From Saprospiraceae bacterium (GTDB taxonomy: Bacteria; Bacteroidota; Bacteroidia; Chitinophagales; Saprospiraceae), in assembly GCA_021739645.1 (NCBI GenBank), contig JAIPBL010000008.1, positions 43,544 through 107,543 on the forward strand: 64,000 nt of DNA, in the 5' to 3' direction. Position numbers and translations under genes: made by a program. Below the pieces are notes generated by a model that was given only the letters and a program-made list of their open reading frames with translations, searched no databases and was not told the DNA's origin. Of this stretch, positions 46,260 to 54,396 are shown piece after piece. How positions within the stretch are numbered: the stretch's first letter is position 1; every line of letters begins with the position of its first letter.

Positions 46260-46370
46260 GAATGGACTCAGAATATGGCTTCGTTAAGATTATTAGTTAA
46301 CTTTTTGGAGGGTATTGCTCAAAACAATCCTTCAATGAAGGCCAACTCAAAAGAAAGAACCAAGTAAAAA

Positions 46371-47258
46371 ATGAAAAAGAGGCGACCAACAATTTTAGTG
46401 ACTGGAAGCAAAGGGCAAGTGGGGATGGAGCTTCAAACACTAGCAAACCATTTTCCTGATTTCGACTATATTTTTGTAGATATTGACGAGTTGGACATTA
46501 CCAACCCGGCTGCGGTAAATTCTTTCTTCAAGAAAAATTCGGTGGATTATTGCATTAACTGTGCTGCTTACACCGCTGTGGATACTGCAGAAACTGAGAC
46601 CAATCTTGCTTGGAAAGTGAATACAATCGGTCCCGAAAACCTATCTGTAGCATGTGCCGCAAACAATTCATTATTGCTGCATATTTCCACTGATTATGTT
46701 TACCACACACAGCAAACCAAGCCTTATATCGAGACGGACTTTACCAACCCACAAGGCACTTACGCCCGGACGAAACTTAATGGGGATGAGGCGGTTTTGA
46801 AAAATCACCCTGGTAGAGCATTGGTCCTGCGCACTTCTTGGATTTATTCCTCCTTCGGCAACAACTTCGTGAAAACGATGCTTCGTTTGGGCGCTGAAAA
46901 GGAAGAGCTTTCGGTAATTTATGACCAAATTGGGACTCCAACATACGCCCGAGACCTTGCTCAAGTGTTACTGGGAATTGTGAAAAAAATTGAAAATCAG
47001 GAAGTTGACAAAAAATTCTTTACTGGCGTTTACCACTTTAGCAACGAAGGAGTAACGAGCTGGTACGATTTCGCTGTGGCAATTTTTGACATCAAAAAAA
47101 TGCCCGTAAAGGTTCATCCAATAGAAACGAGAGACTATCCAACGCCTGCAAAAAGGCCGCCCTATAGCGTACTTAACAAGGCAAAAATCAAGAATAATTT
47201 CGGGATTCAAATAGCTCACTGGCAGCAAAGCCTGCGGGAATGCCTTGAATTATTGTAG
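46371..47258 (+). CDS. rfbD: dTDP-4-dehydrorhamnose reductase
   Basis: 295 residues. NAD(P)-binding VTGSKGQVGMEL (7-18), DYCINCAAYTAVDTAE, LLHISTDYVYH, the catalytic YARTK (YxxxK), LRTSWIYSSFGNNFVKTM and VYHFSNEGVTSWYDFAVAIF. It performs the last step, reducing dTDP-4-keto-L-rhamnose. It probably forms an operon with rfbC. The last 9 bases overlap the convergent rmuC end. Confidence 0.95.
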   Translation: MKKRRPTILVTGSKGQVGMELQTLANHFPDFDYIFVDIDELDITNPAAVNSFFKKNSVDYCINCAAYTAVDTAETETNLAWKVNTIGPENLSVACAANNSLLLHISTDYVYHTQQTKPYIETDFTNPQGTYARTKLNGDEAVLKNHPGRALVLRTSWIYSSFGNNFVKTMLRLGAEKEELSVIYDQIGTPTYARDLAQVLLGIVKKIENQEVDKKFFTGVYHFSNEGVTSWYDFAVAIFDIKKMPVKVHPIETRDYPTPAKRPPYSVLNKAKIKNNFGIQIAHWQQSLRECLELL

Positions 47259-48626
47259 TTTTTCATCTGGCATTTCTATCAAATCTTCTTCATCCACAGG
47301 GGCATCATCTGTAAATAAGTCAGCCGGGAGCGTCTTGGTCGCCTTTGCTCCCAGTTCCTTGATTTTTTGCGCCCGCCCAATCAGCGTATCACCAAATTTT
47401 TTAGATGTTGACAACTTGTTCATGGCGCCGTTCAGGGCAGTTTGAGCATGGTCAAGGCGAGTTCCCACTTCACGTAAATCCTCCACGAATCCAACGAACT
47501 TATCATAGAGCATCCCACTTTGTCGGGCAATTTCCAATACATTTCGTTTCTGGCGTTCTTGTCGCCAGATATAGGAAACCGTTCGCATGGTTGCGAGTAG
47601 GGTAGAGGTGGTAACAATGACGATGTTCTTCTCCAATGCATCCAGGAAAAGTCGATTGTCGTGTTGCAAGGCAACGGCGAAGGCAGGCTCAATTGGCACA
47701 AACATCAGCAAGTAGTCAGGTGAATTGAGTTGATGTAGTTGGGGGTAATTTTTCCCATTCAAATCCTTGAGGTGTTGCCGTATGGAGTCAACATGCTCTT
47801 TTAAGTGGCGTGTCCTAAGTTCCTCATTTTCAGCGTTGTAGAATTTTTCGTAGGCTTTGAGGGAAACTTTAGAATCAACTATTAGGTGTTTTTCGTCTGG
47901 AAGGTAAATGACGAAATCGGGGCGCTTTTCATGTCCGTTTACATCCTTGAAAGAGTTTTGTGCTTCAAAATGAGTTCCCCGAACCAGACCGGACTTTTCT
48001 AGCAGCATTTCCAATTGCATTTCTCCCCAATCGCCCTGCACTTTGGAGTCACCCTTGAGGGCGGAGGTAAGGTTTTTGGCATCCAAACTGAGTTGTTGGT
48101 TGAGGCCATGCAGCAGTTCGATTTCTTTTTTCAAAGAAACTTTGTCTTTAGCCTCATCGGTAAAACGCCTTTCCACATCCTGACCAAATTCTCGGATTTT
48201 CTCCCGAAGTGGATGCAACAAATCGTTTAATTGCTTTTCGTTTTGATCAGTGAATTTTTTGGACTTTTCCTCCAGTAGCCGACTGGCCACGCTCTCAAAT
48301 TCCAGGTGAGCACGCTGTTGTAGTTCTTCGTAATCCTTTTTCCATGCGGTCAGCTTTTCTTCCAAATAAAGTAAGTCACGTTCTTTTGAGGAAAGTGTTT
48401 TTTCTAGAAAAACAATATCTTCTTGCTTGGCTTTCAGTTCATTATGCAAAAATGACTGCTGGGAAATGGCTGCGTCGTGCTGCTGTCTGGAAACGAAATC
48501 CCGTTGAATGGTCTCCGGGTCGATACCAATGCTACTGTATTTTAGCTTTGCAAAAAGCCAACTAACCAATGCTCCAATTAGGAGTCCAAGGGTTAAGAAA
48601 AGCAAGCAAACGGAAAGCTCGTTCAT
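47250..48626 (-). CDS. rmuC: DNA recombination protein RmuC family
   Basis: 458 residues. An N-terminal transmembrane helix (LSVCLLFLTLGLLIGALVSWLFA, about 4-26) is followed by a long coiled coil (about 50-180). Then comes the RmuC domain: VQGDWGEMQLEMLLEKSGLVRGTHFEAQ (about 200-228), RPDFVIYLPDEKHLIVDSKVSLKAYEKFY, PDYLLMFVPIEPAFAVAL and VTTSTLLATMRTVSYIWRQERQKRNVLEIARQ. RmuC limits DNA rearrangements such as inversion at short inverted repeats and carries a restriction-nuclease-like fold. That is notable in a window full of inverted repeats, but any link is speculative. Confidence 0.93.
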   Translation of the reverse strand: MNELSVCLLFLTLGLLIGALVSWLFAKLKYSSIGIDPETIQRDFVSRQQHDAAISQQSFLHNELKAKQEDIVFLEKTLSSKERDLLYLEEKLTAWKKDYEELQQRAHLEFESVASRLLEEKSKKFTDQNEKQLNDLLHPLREKIREFGQDVERRFTDEAKDKVSLKKEIELLHGLNQQLSLDAKNLTSALKGDSKVQGDWGEMQLEMLLEKSGLVRGTHFEAQNSFKDVNGHEKRPDFVIYLPDEKHLIVDSKVSLKAYEKFYNAENEELRTRHLKEHVDSIRQHLKDLNGKNYPQLHQLNSPDYLLMFVPIEPAFAVALQHDNRLFLDALEKNIVIVTTSTLLATMRTVSYIWRQERQKRNVLEIARQSGMLYDKFVGFVEDLREVGTRLDHAQTALNGAMNKLSTSKKFGDTLIGRAQKIKELGAKATKTLPADLFTDDAPVDEEDLIEMPDEKLQ

Positions 48627-48713
48627 GGCGGTGTGTTTTAGATTTTCACCGTAAGATACAATTTTGTTTTAATTTGAAAACAAAATGGTTTAAAGCGCAA
48701 TCGGAACGAGCAT

Positions 48714-49433
48714 TTATCGCCTTCTCATTTTGCGAAAGCGATCAGAGCAAGAAGTTTTAGCAAAATGGCCAACGCCAAAATTGAACTCTAACATCAATTC
48801 AGCATAGGCAAAATGCGAGGTAGCCTCGTCAGGGTAGGGTGGCACCCTGCTTGGGGTAGGGTAGCCAGTTTTTTGTCCATTATCGTTGACGAGGTCAGCG
48901 AAAGTATAATGAAAGCGCAGTCCCATGCCTAGGGAAAAAGTTTCTGCACCTGTGAGGTATGCACCAAAACCGAGGACACCGGAGAGGTAATTGTCTTCGT
49001 AAAATTTGGTAGCATCACTCTCAGACGTGTGTTTCACGGAGTTTACTTTTGAGTAAACAGGGCCTAATTCGATAAAATTGCGCTGCATGTTGACCCGGTA
49101 TAATAAGCCGAGATTGAGACTTTTGAAATCAATTTCATCCGTTGCTTCAGGTCCACCAGAAACTAGGCGATAATCAAAATCTTGACCAAGGTTGGCAAAC
49201 ATGCCTTCCACTACAATGCTGTGTGTATGGCCAAAATTCGCCGCAAATTTCCCCCCAAAACTGTTCATCATGGTCAGCTTGTAGGTGTATTTATCGTCGT
49301 CAATAATATTTTTGTTGGTCAAAAATGAAAGGCCAACACTGCCTTTTGCTCCTAGCTCAAACCAAAATTCTTTTTGAGCATTGAGTTGGTTGAAAAGGAG
49401 TAGCGCAAAAAATGGAAGTAAGTATTTTTTCAT
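48714..49433 (-). CDS. Outer-membrane beta-barrel protein of unknown function
   Basis: 239 residues from the ATG at 49431-49433, where a signal peptide MKKYLLPFFALLLFNQLNAQ begins; a 29-residue upstream in-frame extension is not needed. The mature part shows alternating hydrophobic strands typical of small barrels (FWFELGAKGSVGLSFL, GKFAANFGHTHSIVVEGMFANLG, LNLGLLYRVNMQRNFIELGPVYSKV, FSLGMGLRFHYTFADLV, FAYAELMLEFNFGVG). The last residues after the barrel are basic (RFRKMRRR). No specific family is recognised; function unknown. Confidence 0.75.
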   Translation of the reverse strand: MKKYLLPFFALLLFNQLNAQKEFWFELGAKGSVGLSFLTNKNIIDDDKYTYKLTMMNSFGGKFAANFGHTHSIVVEGMFANLGQDFDYRLVSGGPEATDEIDFKSLNLGLLYRVNMQRNFIELGPVYSKVNSVKHTSESDATKFYEDNYLSGVLGFGAYLTGAETFSLGMGLRFHYTFADLVNDNGQKTGYPTPSRVPPYPDEATSHFAYAELMLEFNFGVGHFAKTSCSDRFRKMRRR

Positions 49434-49455
49434 GATAAGTTTGTTTTGTTTCGGC

Positions 49456-49489
49456 CAAAGGTAGGTAATGGAGGCTTGGATTATGACAA
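49456..49489 (-). promoter_or_regulatory. Promoter of the barrel-protein gene
   Basis: On the minus strand TTG (49487-49489), a 23-base spacer, then TACCTTTG (49456-49463), 23 bases before the ATG. The spacer is longer than the usual 19. Confidence 0.45.
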
Positions 49490-49516
49490 TCAGAATGAAA
49501 GAACGTCGCCTAATTA

Positions 49517-50245
49517 TCATTTCAATGAAAACAAATCGTTGACGCCTGGGGTGCGGTGAGCGATAAACCCCTCTGCAAATCCGACGCCGAGAGGTCTGCC
49601 AAAAGCCCGATTTTTTGATTTCACAAATTCAAAAAAGTCCTTACCTGAAATTGGCGTTTTAGGTTCCTTATCAAATTCACTTTCACCAGTTTGGTAGAAT
49701 TGAGACCGGAAGGTGAGTATCAGTTCCAACTTTTTTTCCATGAACGGTGAAATGTCCACCACGAAATCTGGCGTCAAATCTTTGTCCTGTATATAGTGGT
49801 ACACAGCTTTGGGCCGCCACTGCTGCTGAGGTTGCCCCTCAAAACTGGTCTCAATTTTTAACAAACCCGAATAGAAACAGGCATCTGCAACGAGTTTTGC
49901 GGCACGACCGTGGTCGGGGTGGCGGTCGTCAATTGAGTTGGCCAGCACAATTTCAGGCTGGCACCAGCGTATGATTTCGATGATGCGGAGCAAATTCTCT
50001 TGGCTGTACTGAAAAAATCCGTCAGCCATGCCAAGGTTCCGACGAAAGGTAGCCCCCATTTTTCTTGCAGATTCGGCAGCCTCCAAGTCCCGGAGCTCGG
50101 CAGAGCCTCGGCTGCCCAACTCACCACGGGTTAGGTCGAGCAGTCCGACTGTTTTTCCCTGTGAAATATGCCGGAGCAAGGTTCCACAGGCGCTCAGTTC
50201 TACGTCGTCCGGATGTACACCGATTGCAAGGATGTCTATTTTCAT
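49517..50245 (-). CDS. bshB1: Bacillithiol biosynthesis deacetylase BshB1
   Basis: 242 residues. PIG-L deacetylase family: the metal motif AIGVHPDDVELSACGTL (8-24), DLTRGELGSRGS (37-48), RRNLGMADGFF, ANSIDDRHPDHGRAA and VYHYIQDKDLTPDFVVDIS, which is the BshB1 subtype. It deacetylates GlcNAc-malate to GlcN-malate in bacillithiol synthesis. The RHPDHGR histidines and the N-terminal HPDD are the zinc ligands. Together with the YfiT-like protein at 39.0 kb it indicates that this organism makes bacillithiol. Confidence 0.95.
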   Translation of the reverse strand: MKIDILAIGVHPDDVELSACGTLLRHISQGKTVGLLDLTRGELGSRGSAELRDLEAAESARKMGATFRRNLGMADGFFQYSQENLLRIIEIIRWCQPEIVLANSIDDRHPDHGRAAKLVADACFYSGLLKIETSFEGQPQQQWRPKAVYHYIQDKDLTPDFVVDISPFMEKKLELILTFRSQFYQTGESEFDKEPKTPISGKDFFEFVKSKNRAFGRPLGVGFAEGFIAHRTPGVNDLFSLK

Positions 50246-50289
50246 GACCTTAACTGGTTAAAACTCGTGGTTCAAAATCCAAGAATTCG

Positions 50290-52371
50290 TTACTCTTCCA
50301 CCAAAATATAGGCGGAATAAGGGCCTACCATGACGAAGCCCGTGTTATTCATACCCATCCCGTTCATGTCGAGGCGATTATTGGTACAAATGATTTGCCA
50401 CTTACCTTCAGGTATCGGAATTTGCTTGCCATTTGGATTGCCGTTGAAAATGACGAGAATCCGATTCCACGAGTCACCGTTGGCATGGTTCCCGAGAATA
50501 TAACCGATGGTGTGCTCAAACTTGAGGTCTATGAATTTAAGGTGCTCCGCAATTTGCGCTTGACTGGTCATTCGGAAAGCGGGGTGCGCTTTGCGAAGCT
50601 GAATCAAGTTTTGGTAGTATTGAAAAAGGTCGTTGTACTTAGCCTTGTTCTCCCAATTGATTTGGTTGATTTCATCCGGCGAGTTGAAGCTGTTTTCGAC
50701 CATATTTTTGGTTCGAACAAACTCTTCGCCTGCATGGAGAAATGGGACACCTTGCGAAGTGAAAACGATGGTCTGCGCCAATTTGTCCATGTTCAATTTT
50801 TCCGTTTCCGTATTGGTTGGACAAGAGAGGCTGAGGCGGTCCCAAAGCGTGTGGTTATCGTGGCAAGAGACGTAGTTGATGCATTGCTGCGGGGTTTTCG
50901 CCCAAGCTTTTTGGGTGTAGTTCACCTTTGTCAAGTCAACTTGTGGGTGCGCCGTGCCTCCAACGATGCCAAATTTTACGCTTTCATACAACTTGTCTTC
51001 CCCGTTGATAAAACCTTTAGCTATTGGAGTAAAAACATGGCCTTTCACTCCATCCCGAAATTCATCAGAAAATGCGGCAATACCATCGAGCTGAGGAACA
51101 TTCGCTTTTATCGCTCGCTTTTCTTCGGGGAATGGGCTATTTGATGCCGTCCAGCCTTCACCGTAAATGAAAATGGTCGGGTCTATTTTGCGAAGCTCCG
51201 AAGCAAGCTGGTTCATGGTCTCAATATCATGAATGCCCATCAGGTCAACCCGGAAGCCATCTATATGATACTCCTTTGCCCAGTACAGCATGGATTCAAC
51301 CATGAACTTACGAGCCATCGGACGTTCGGATGCAAATTCGTTGCCGCAAGCGGATGCGTCCGAATAATATCCGTTAGGGTATCTTCGGTAGTAGTAAAAT
51401 GGTGCAGTTTGAGTAAAAACGGACTTCTCCGTGCTTCCTGTATGGTTATATACTACGTCCATTACAACCCTCAGGCCGTTGTCGTGGAGTGTTTTTACCA
51501 TTGTTTTAAACTCCAGAATCCGTTTGGCCCCATCGGCTGGGTCGGTAGAAAAACTTCCCTCTGGTGCGTTGTAATTTTGAGGGTCGTACCCCCAATTGTA
51601 GGCTGGCAGGCTTTCTGGCCGTTCATCAATTGAATGAAAATCGAAGGCAGGCATGATGTGGACATGCGTAACGCCCAGCTCCTTGATGTGGTCTAGTCCC
51701 GTTGATAGACCGTCCGGCGATTTGGTGCCAGTCTCGGTTAGGCCAAGGAATTTCCCCTTGTTCATAATGCCAGAATTTGGTGAAACGGAAATGTCCCTTA
51801 GCTGCAATTCGTACAAAATAATGTCAGCAAAACTTTTCAGCGGTGGGCGTTTGTCGGCCTCCCAACCAGATGGATTCGTTTTTTCCAAATCCACCACCAT
51901 GGCACGCTCACCATTGGTGCCAACGGCTTTGGCGTATGGGTCTGCCGTGTTTTTCAACCAAACAGAATCTACCCGGACTTGAAAATCGTAGTATTTGCCA
52001 GCGTGGTCACCCTTGAGCTTTAGTTTCCAGGTGCCATTTTTGCTTTTTTTCATGTTGTATTGGGCAGTAGGAGCTGACTCAAGTGGTTGGTCATAAAAAA
52101 ACAACAGAACCTCTGCCGCTGGAGGCGACCAAATCTTGAAGATAGATTTTGAGGACTTGTATTTTAGTCCAAGGTAGCTGCCGCTAAAAACTGGAAATTT
52201 TTCAAGTTCTGAGTTGGAGAAGCTCCTAAGTTGAGGCTTTTTTGCTTTCACTTGACCAGTTAGCGTTTCCATGGATTTGTCGTCAACTTTAATTGTAGTG
52301 TTGTCCACTTGCGCATTTGATGTACAAACCAATGCAAATAGAAACACCATAACTGCTAAAAAATGTCTCAT
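50290..52371 (-). CDS. pulA: Type I pullulanase, exported
   Basis: 693 residues. Signal peptide MRHFLAVMVFLFALVCTSNA. A CBM48-like N-domain (about 65-165; FKIWSPPAAEVLLFFYD) is followed by the GH13 catalytic domain with the type I signature YNWGYDPQNYNAPEGSF (about 257-273), VVMDVVYNHTG, HIDGFRVDLMG (nucleophile Asp), IFIYGEGW (acid/base Glu) and YVSCHDNHTLWDRL. It debranches alpha-1,6 linkages in pullulan, starch or glycogen. Its signal peptide indicates periplasmic or outer location, so it probably serves external alpha-glucans. It is not in a SusCD locus here. Confidence 0.94.
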   Translation of the reverse strand: MRHFLAVMVFLFALVCTSNAQVDNTTIKVDDKSMETLTGQVKAKKPQLRSFSNSELEKFPVFSGSYLGLKYKSSKSIFKIWSPPAAEVLLFFYDQPLESAPTAQYNMKKSKNGTWKLKLKGDHAGKYYDFQVRVDSVWLKNTADPYAKAVGTNGERAMVVDLEKTNPSGWEADKRPPLKSFADIILYELQLRDISVSPNSGIMNKGKFLGLTETGTKSPDGLSTGLDHIKELGVTHVHIMPAFDFHSIDERPESLPAYNWGYDPQNYNAPEGSFSTDPADGAKRILEFKTMVKTLHDNGLRVVMDVVYNHTGSTEKSVFTQTAPFYYYRRYPNGYYSDASACGNEFASERPMARKFMVESMLYWAKEYHIDGFRVDLMGIHDIETMNQLASELRKIDPTIFIYGEGWTASNSPFPEEKRAIKANVPQLDGIAAFSDEFRDGVKGHVFTPIAKGFINGEDKLYESVKFGIVGGTAHPQVDLTKVNYTQKAWAKTPQQCINYVSCHDNHTLWDRLSLSCPTNTETEKLNMDKLAQTIVFTSQGVPFLHAGEEFVRTKNMVENSFNSPDEINQINWENKAKYNDLFQYYQNLIQLRKAHPAFRMTSQAQIAEHLKFIDLKFEHTIGYILGNHANGDSWNRILVIFNGNPNGKQIPIPEGKWQIICTNNRLDMNGMGMNNTGFVMVGPYSAYILVEE

Positions 52372-52500
52372 GTTGATAAATTAATTGCTTGTCTTTTAGA
52401 TAAAAGTATTTTTCAAGGGCGCAAAAGTAGGAAAGGAAGCCGTCTCTTGACAAGTTTACTTAATCAGGTAACTTTCTGATCAATCATCTGTTCTGCTGTA

Positions 52501-52741
52501 AACTTTTTGGTTCTTTGACAAATTCCGTGGAATAGAAAAATAAAGGGCGTAGCCCTGAATCTGTTTGTAGAAAATAATTTGCGTCATTTTTGGAGGGGCG
52601 TAGCCCCGGCACGATTGATTTCACAGCTTTTTCCGGGCCGGGGCTACGCCCCTCCACGACTATTTCGAAAACATCTCTACTACAAACGGGGTCAGAGCTA
52701 CGCTCTTTCTGCCACGGAATTTGTCAAAGAACCAACTTTTT
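52501..52741. mobile_element. MITE-like element, 225 bp, with 22-bp terminal inverted repeats and 8-bp direct repeats
   Basis: AACTTTTT at 52501-52508 is repeated at 52734-52741. Just inside, 52509-52530 (GGTTCTTTGACA..., ending CCGTGG) is the exact complement of 52712-52733. Inside that lies a second pair (52542-52570 with about 52672-52708), and a central perfect 19-bp pair at 52592-52610 and 52637-52655, built on GGGGCGTAGCCCC. There is no transposase frame, so it would be non-autonomous. It fills most of the spacer between pulA and the SCO gene. Confidence 0.75.
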
Positions 52742-52758
52742 CAAGGGCGTAAGTTTCC

Positions 52759-52766
52759 TATTTTTG
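52759..52766 (+). promoter_or_regulatory. Possible promoter -7 box for the SCO-cytochrome c pair
   Basis: TATTTTTG followed by CC, 15 bases before the ATG at 52782, giving a very short leader. It lies 17 bases outside the right direct repeat of the MITE-like element. Confidence 0.45.
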
Positions 52767-52781
52767 CCAAAAATTTCCAGC

Positions 52782-53396
52782 ATGAAATATTTGTTCGTTT
52801 TGTTTGCCAGTTTTTCCATTTTCATAGGTTGCCAATCTTCGCTTTCTCCTGATGTTTTGCCAGTGCTTGGTCCACCCGAGATAGGCCCGAATGGCGATTC
52901 TATCCCGCACAGGATTCCAGATTTCAGTTTTATCGACCAAGACAGTCAGGTGGTGAACAATGAAACTTTTGAGGGAAAAGCATACGTGACCGACTTTTTC
53001 TTCATTGCTTGCCCGACCATTTGCCCGAAAACTGCAAAACAGATGCTGCGCATCAACGACCGCTTTAAAGACGAGCCGAACTTGTTGTTATTGGGGCACA
53101 CCTTGGCTCCGAAATATGATACGGTTGCAGCGTTGAATCGTTACGCAAAAAACCTTGGAGTCAGCTCTGACAAGTATCATTTTGTTACAGGCAACCAAGC
53201 TGCCATCTATAAAATGGCACCAGAATACATGAATGTAGCTTTGGAGGACTCAGATGCACCGGGTGGTATCAACCACTCTGGTTATTTGATTTTGGTGGAC
53301 AAAAAACGCCATATCCGCTCCTTTTGCAACGGAACTGACCCTGAGGATGTAGACCGTTTTATGAATGACATCGAAAAATTATTGCATGAAGAATAG
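52782..53396 (+). CDS. SCO1/SenC family copper protein, lipoprotein
   Basis: 204 residues from ATG 52782. An open frame extends upstream through the repeat element but is not coding. Lipobox FIGC (Cys17). Thioredoxin-like SCO domain with the copper-binding CPTIC (Cys77, Cys81) and the ligand His165 in INHSGYL. SCO proteins deliver copper to the CuA centre of cytochrome oxidase or act as thiol-disulfide reductases. Its last 11 bases overlap the cytochrome c gene, so both are one operon, which fits a respiratory role in the envelope. Confidence 0.93.
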   Translation: MKYLFVLFASFSIFIGCQSSLSPDVLPVLGPPEIGPNGDSIPHRIPDFSFIDQDSQVVNNETFEGKAYVTDFFFIACPTICPKTAKQMLRINDRFKDEPNLLLLGHTLAPKYDTVAALNRYAKNLGVSSDKYHFVTGNQAAIYKMAPEYMNVALEDSDAPGGINHSGYLILVDKKRHIRSFCNGTDPEDVDRFMNDIEKLLHEE

Positions 53397-53799
53397 CCAG
53401 TATTTTATCTGCTTTTTTGCGCTTTTATTTTTCGGAAGCTGCGAAACCTACCCTTACCAACAAGGCAAAATACTCTACACCAATTTTTGTGAAAATTGCC
53501 ACATGGTAGATGGCACAGGGCTGGTGGGAGTTATTCCTCCTTTGGCTGGCGCCGATTATTTAGCCATTAATGGTGAAAAAGTGCCGTGCATTATTCGCAA
53601 TGGAATCAAAGGTGAATTGAGCGTAAACGGGAGGATTTACAATACGGAAATGGTGGGGATAGAGCGACTGACAGAGTTTGAAATCACCAATATCATCAAC
53701 TATGTACACACCTCTTGGGGCAATGAACTTCCGATCGTTGAGCACCTTCAAGTGCGGGAATGGCTGAGACCTTGTGAGAAGAATACAAAACCGTTTTGA
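53386..53799 (+). CDS. Monohaem c-type cytochrome lipoprotein
   Basis: 137 residues from ATG 53386, where the signal peptide begins. A seven-residue in-frame extension from 53365 lies inside the SCO gene and is unlikely. The lipobox GSC (Cys19) implies lipid anchoring. Haem-binding CENCH (Cys35, Cys38, His39); the axial methionine is probably in NTEMVG. The C-terminal helix FEITNIINYVHTSW is typical of class I cytochromes c. It is coupled to the SCO gene by an 11-base overlap and probably transfers electrons between periplasmic partners. Confidence 0.9.
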   Translation: MKNSQYFICFFALLFFGSCETYPYQQGKILYTNFCENCHMVDGTGLVGVIPPLAGADYLAINGEKVPCIIRNGIKGELSVNGRIYNTEMVGIERLTEFEITNIINYVHTSWGNELPIVEHLQVREWLRPCEKNTKPF

Positions 53800-53884
53800 T
53801 GGCTTCCCTATGAGGCTGGCTGCCTAAACCTTCCTCACTTTCCTTTGTTACGGACTGCGAATTTAGAATCTTCGCAAATCCTTA

Positions 53885-54346
53885 ATGATGCATCGTCTAT
53901 CTGTCGTCCAAACCCTTCCAATCAGTCTTGAATCGGCTTGGGATTTCTTTTCAAACCCGCAAAATCTGGCGAAAATTACGCCCCCAGAAATGAACTTAAT
54001 CCCCACTTCACCATTGCCGAGCGAAACTTACCCGGGGTTGTTTATCACCTACAAAGTAAAGCCACTACTGGGCATCCCAATGACTTGGGTTACTGAAATA
54101 ACGCAAGTGCGGGAACAAGCCTATTTTGTGGATGAACAGCGGCTTGGGCCATACCGTATTTGGCACCACCAACATCATTTCAAGGCCGTGAAGGGTGGGG
54201 TAGAGATGATTGATATTGTTGATTACCGCCTGCCACTGGGGCCAATCGGTGTGCTTCTTCAAAAAATAATGGTGGGGGAAATGCTGATAAATATTTTTGA
54301 TTACCGCAGAAAGCGGTTGGTTGAGCTTTTTGGAACCTTGGCATAG
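53885..54346 (+). CDS. SRPBCC (START-like) family protein
   Basis: 153 residues. The start LSVVQTLPISLESAWDFFSNPQNLAKITPPEMNL and the late IDIVDYRLPLGPIGVLLQKIMVGEMLINIFDYRRKRLVELF match the SRPBCC/polyketide-cyclase-like ligand-binding proteins often annotated as cell-division inhibitor or CDP-paratose synthetase-associated. The fold binds hydrophobic ligands; the function is not assigned. It is a single gene, convergent with the OmpA/TSP3 gene across a perfect terminator. Confidence 0.85.
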   Translation: MMHRLSVVQTLPISLESAWDFFSNPQNLAKITPPEMNLIPTSPLPSETYPGLFITYKVKPLLGIPMTWVTEITQVREQAYFVDEQRLGPYRIWHHQHHFKAVKGGVEMIDIVDYRLPLGPIGVLLQKIMVGEMLINIFDYRRKRLVELFGTLA

Positions 54347-54351
54347 GAAAA

Positions 54352-54386
54352 ATTCAGGCGTCAACGCTTCGAGTTGACGCCTGAAT
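54352..54386. terminator. Terminator between convergent SRPBCC and OmpA/TSP3 genes
   Basis: ATTCAGGCGTCAA pairs perfectly over 13 bp with TTGACGCCTGAAT. On the minus strand it is followed by TTTTT, so it best serves the OmpA gene. Confidence 0.88.
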
Positions 54387-54396
54387 AGAAGGCTTT

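Noticed and set aside
50395..51144. 249-codon frame antisense to pulA
   Set aside because: Shadow of the GH13 domain; no signal or motif of its own.
52590..52781. N-terminal extension of the SCO protein
   Set aside because: The extension is a translation of the inverted-repeat element; the signal peptide and lipobox begin at 52782.
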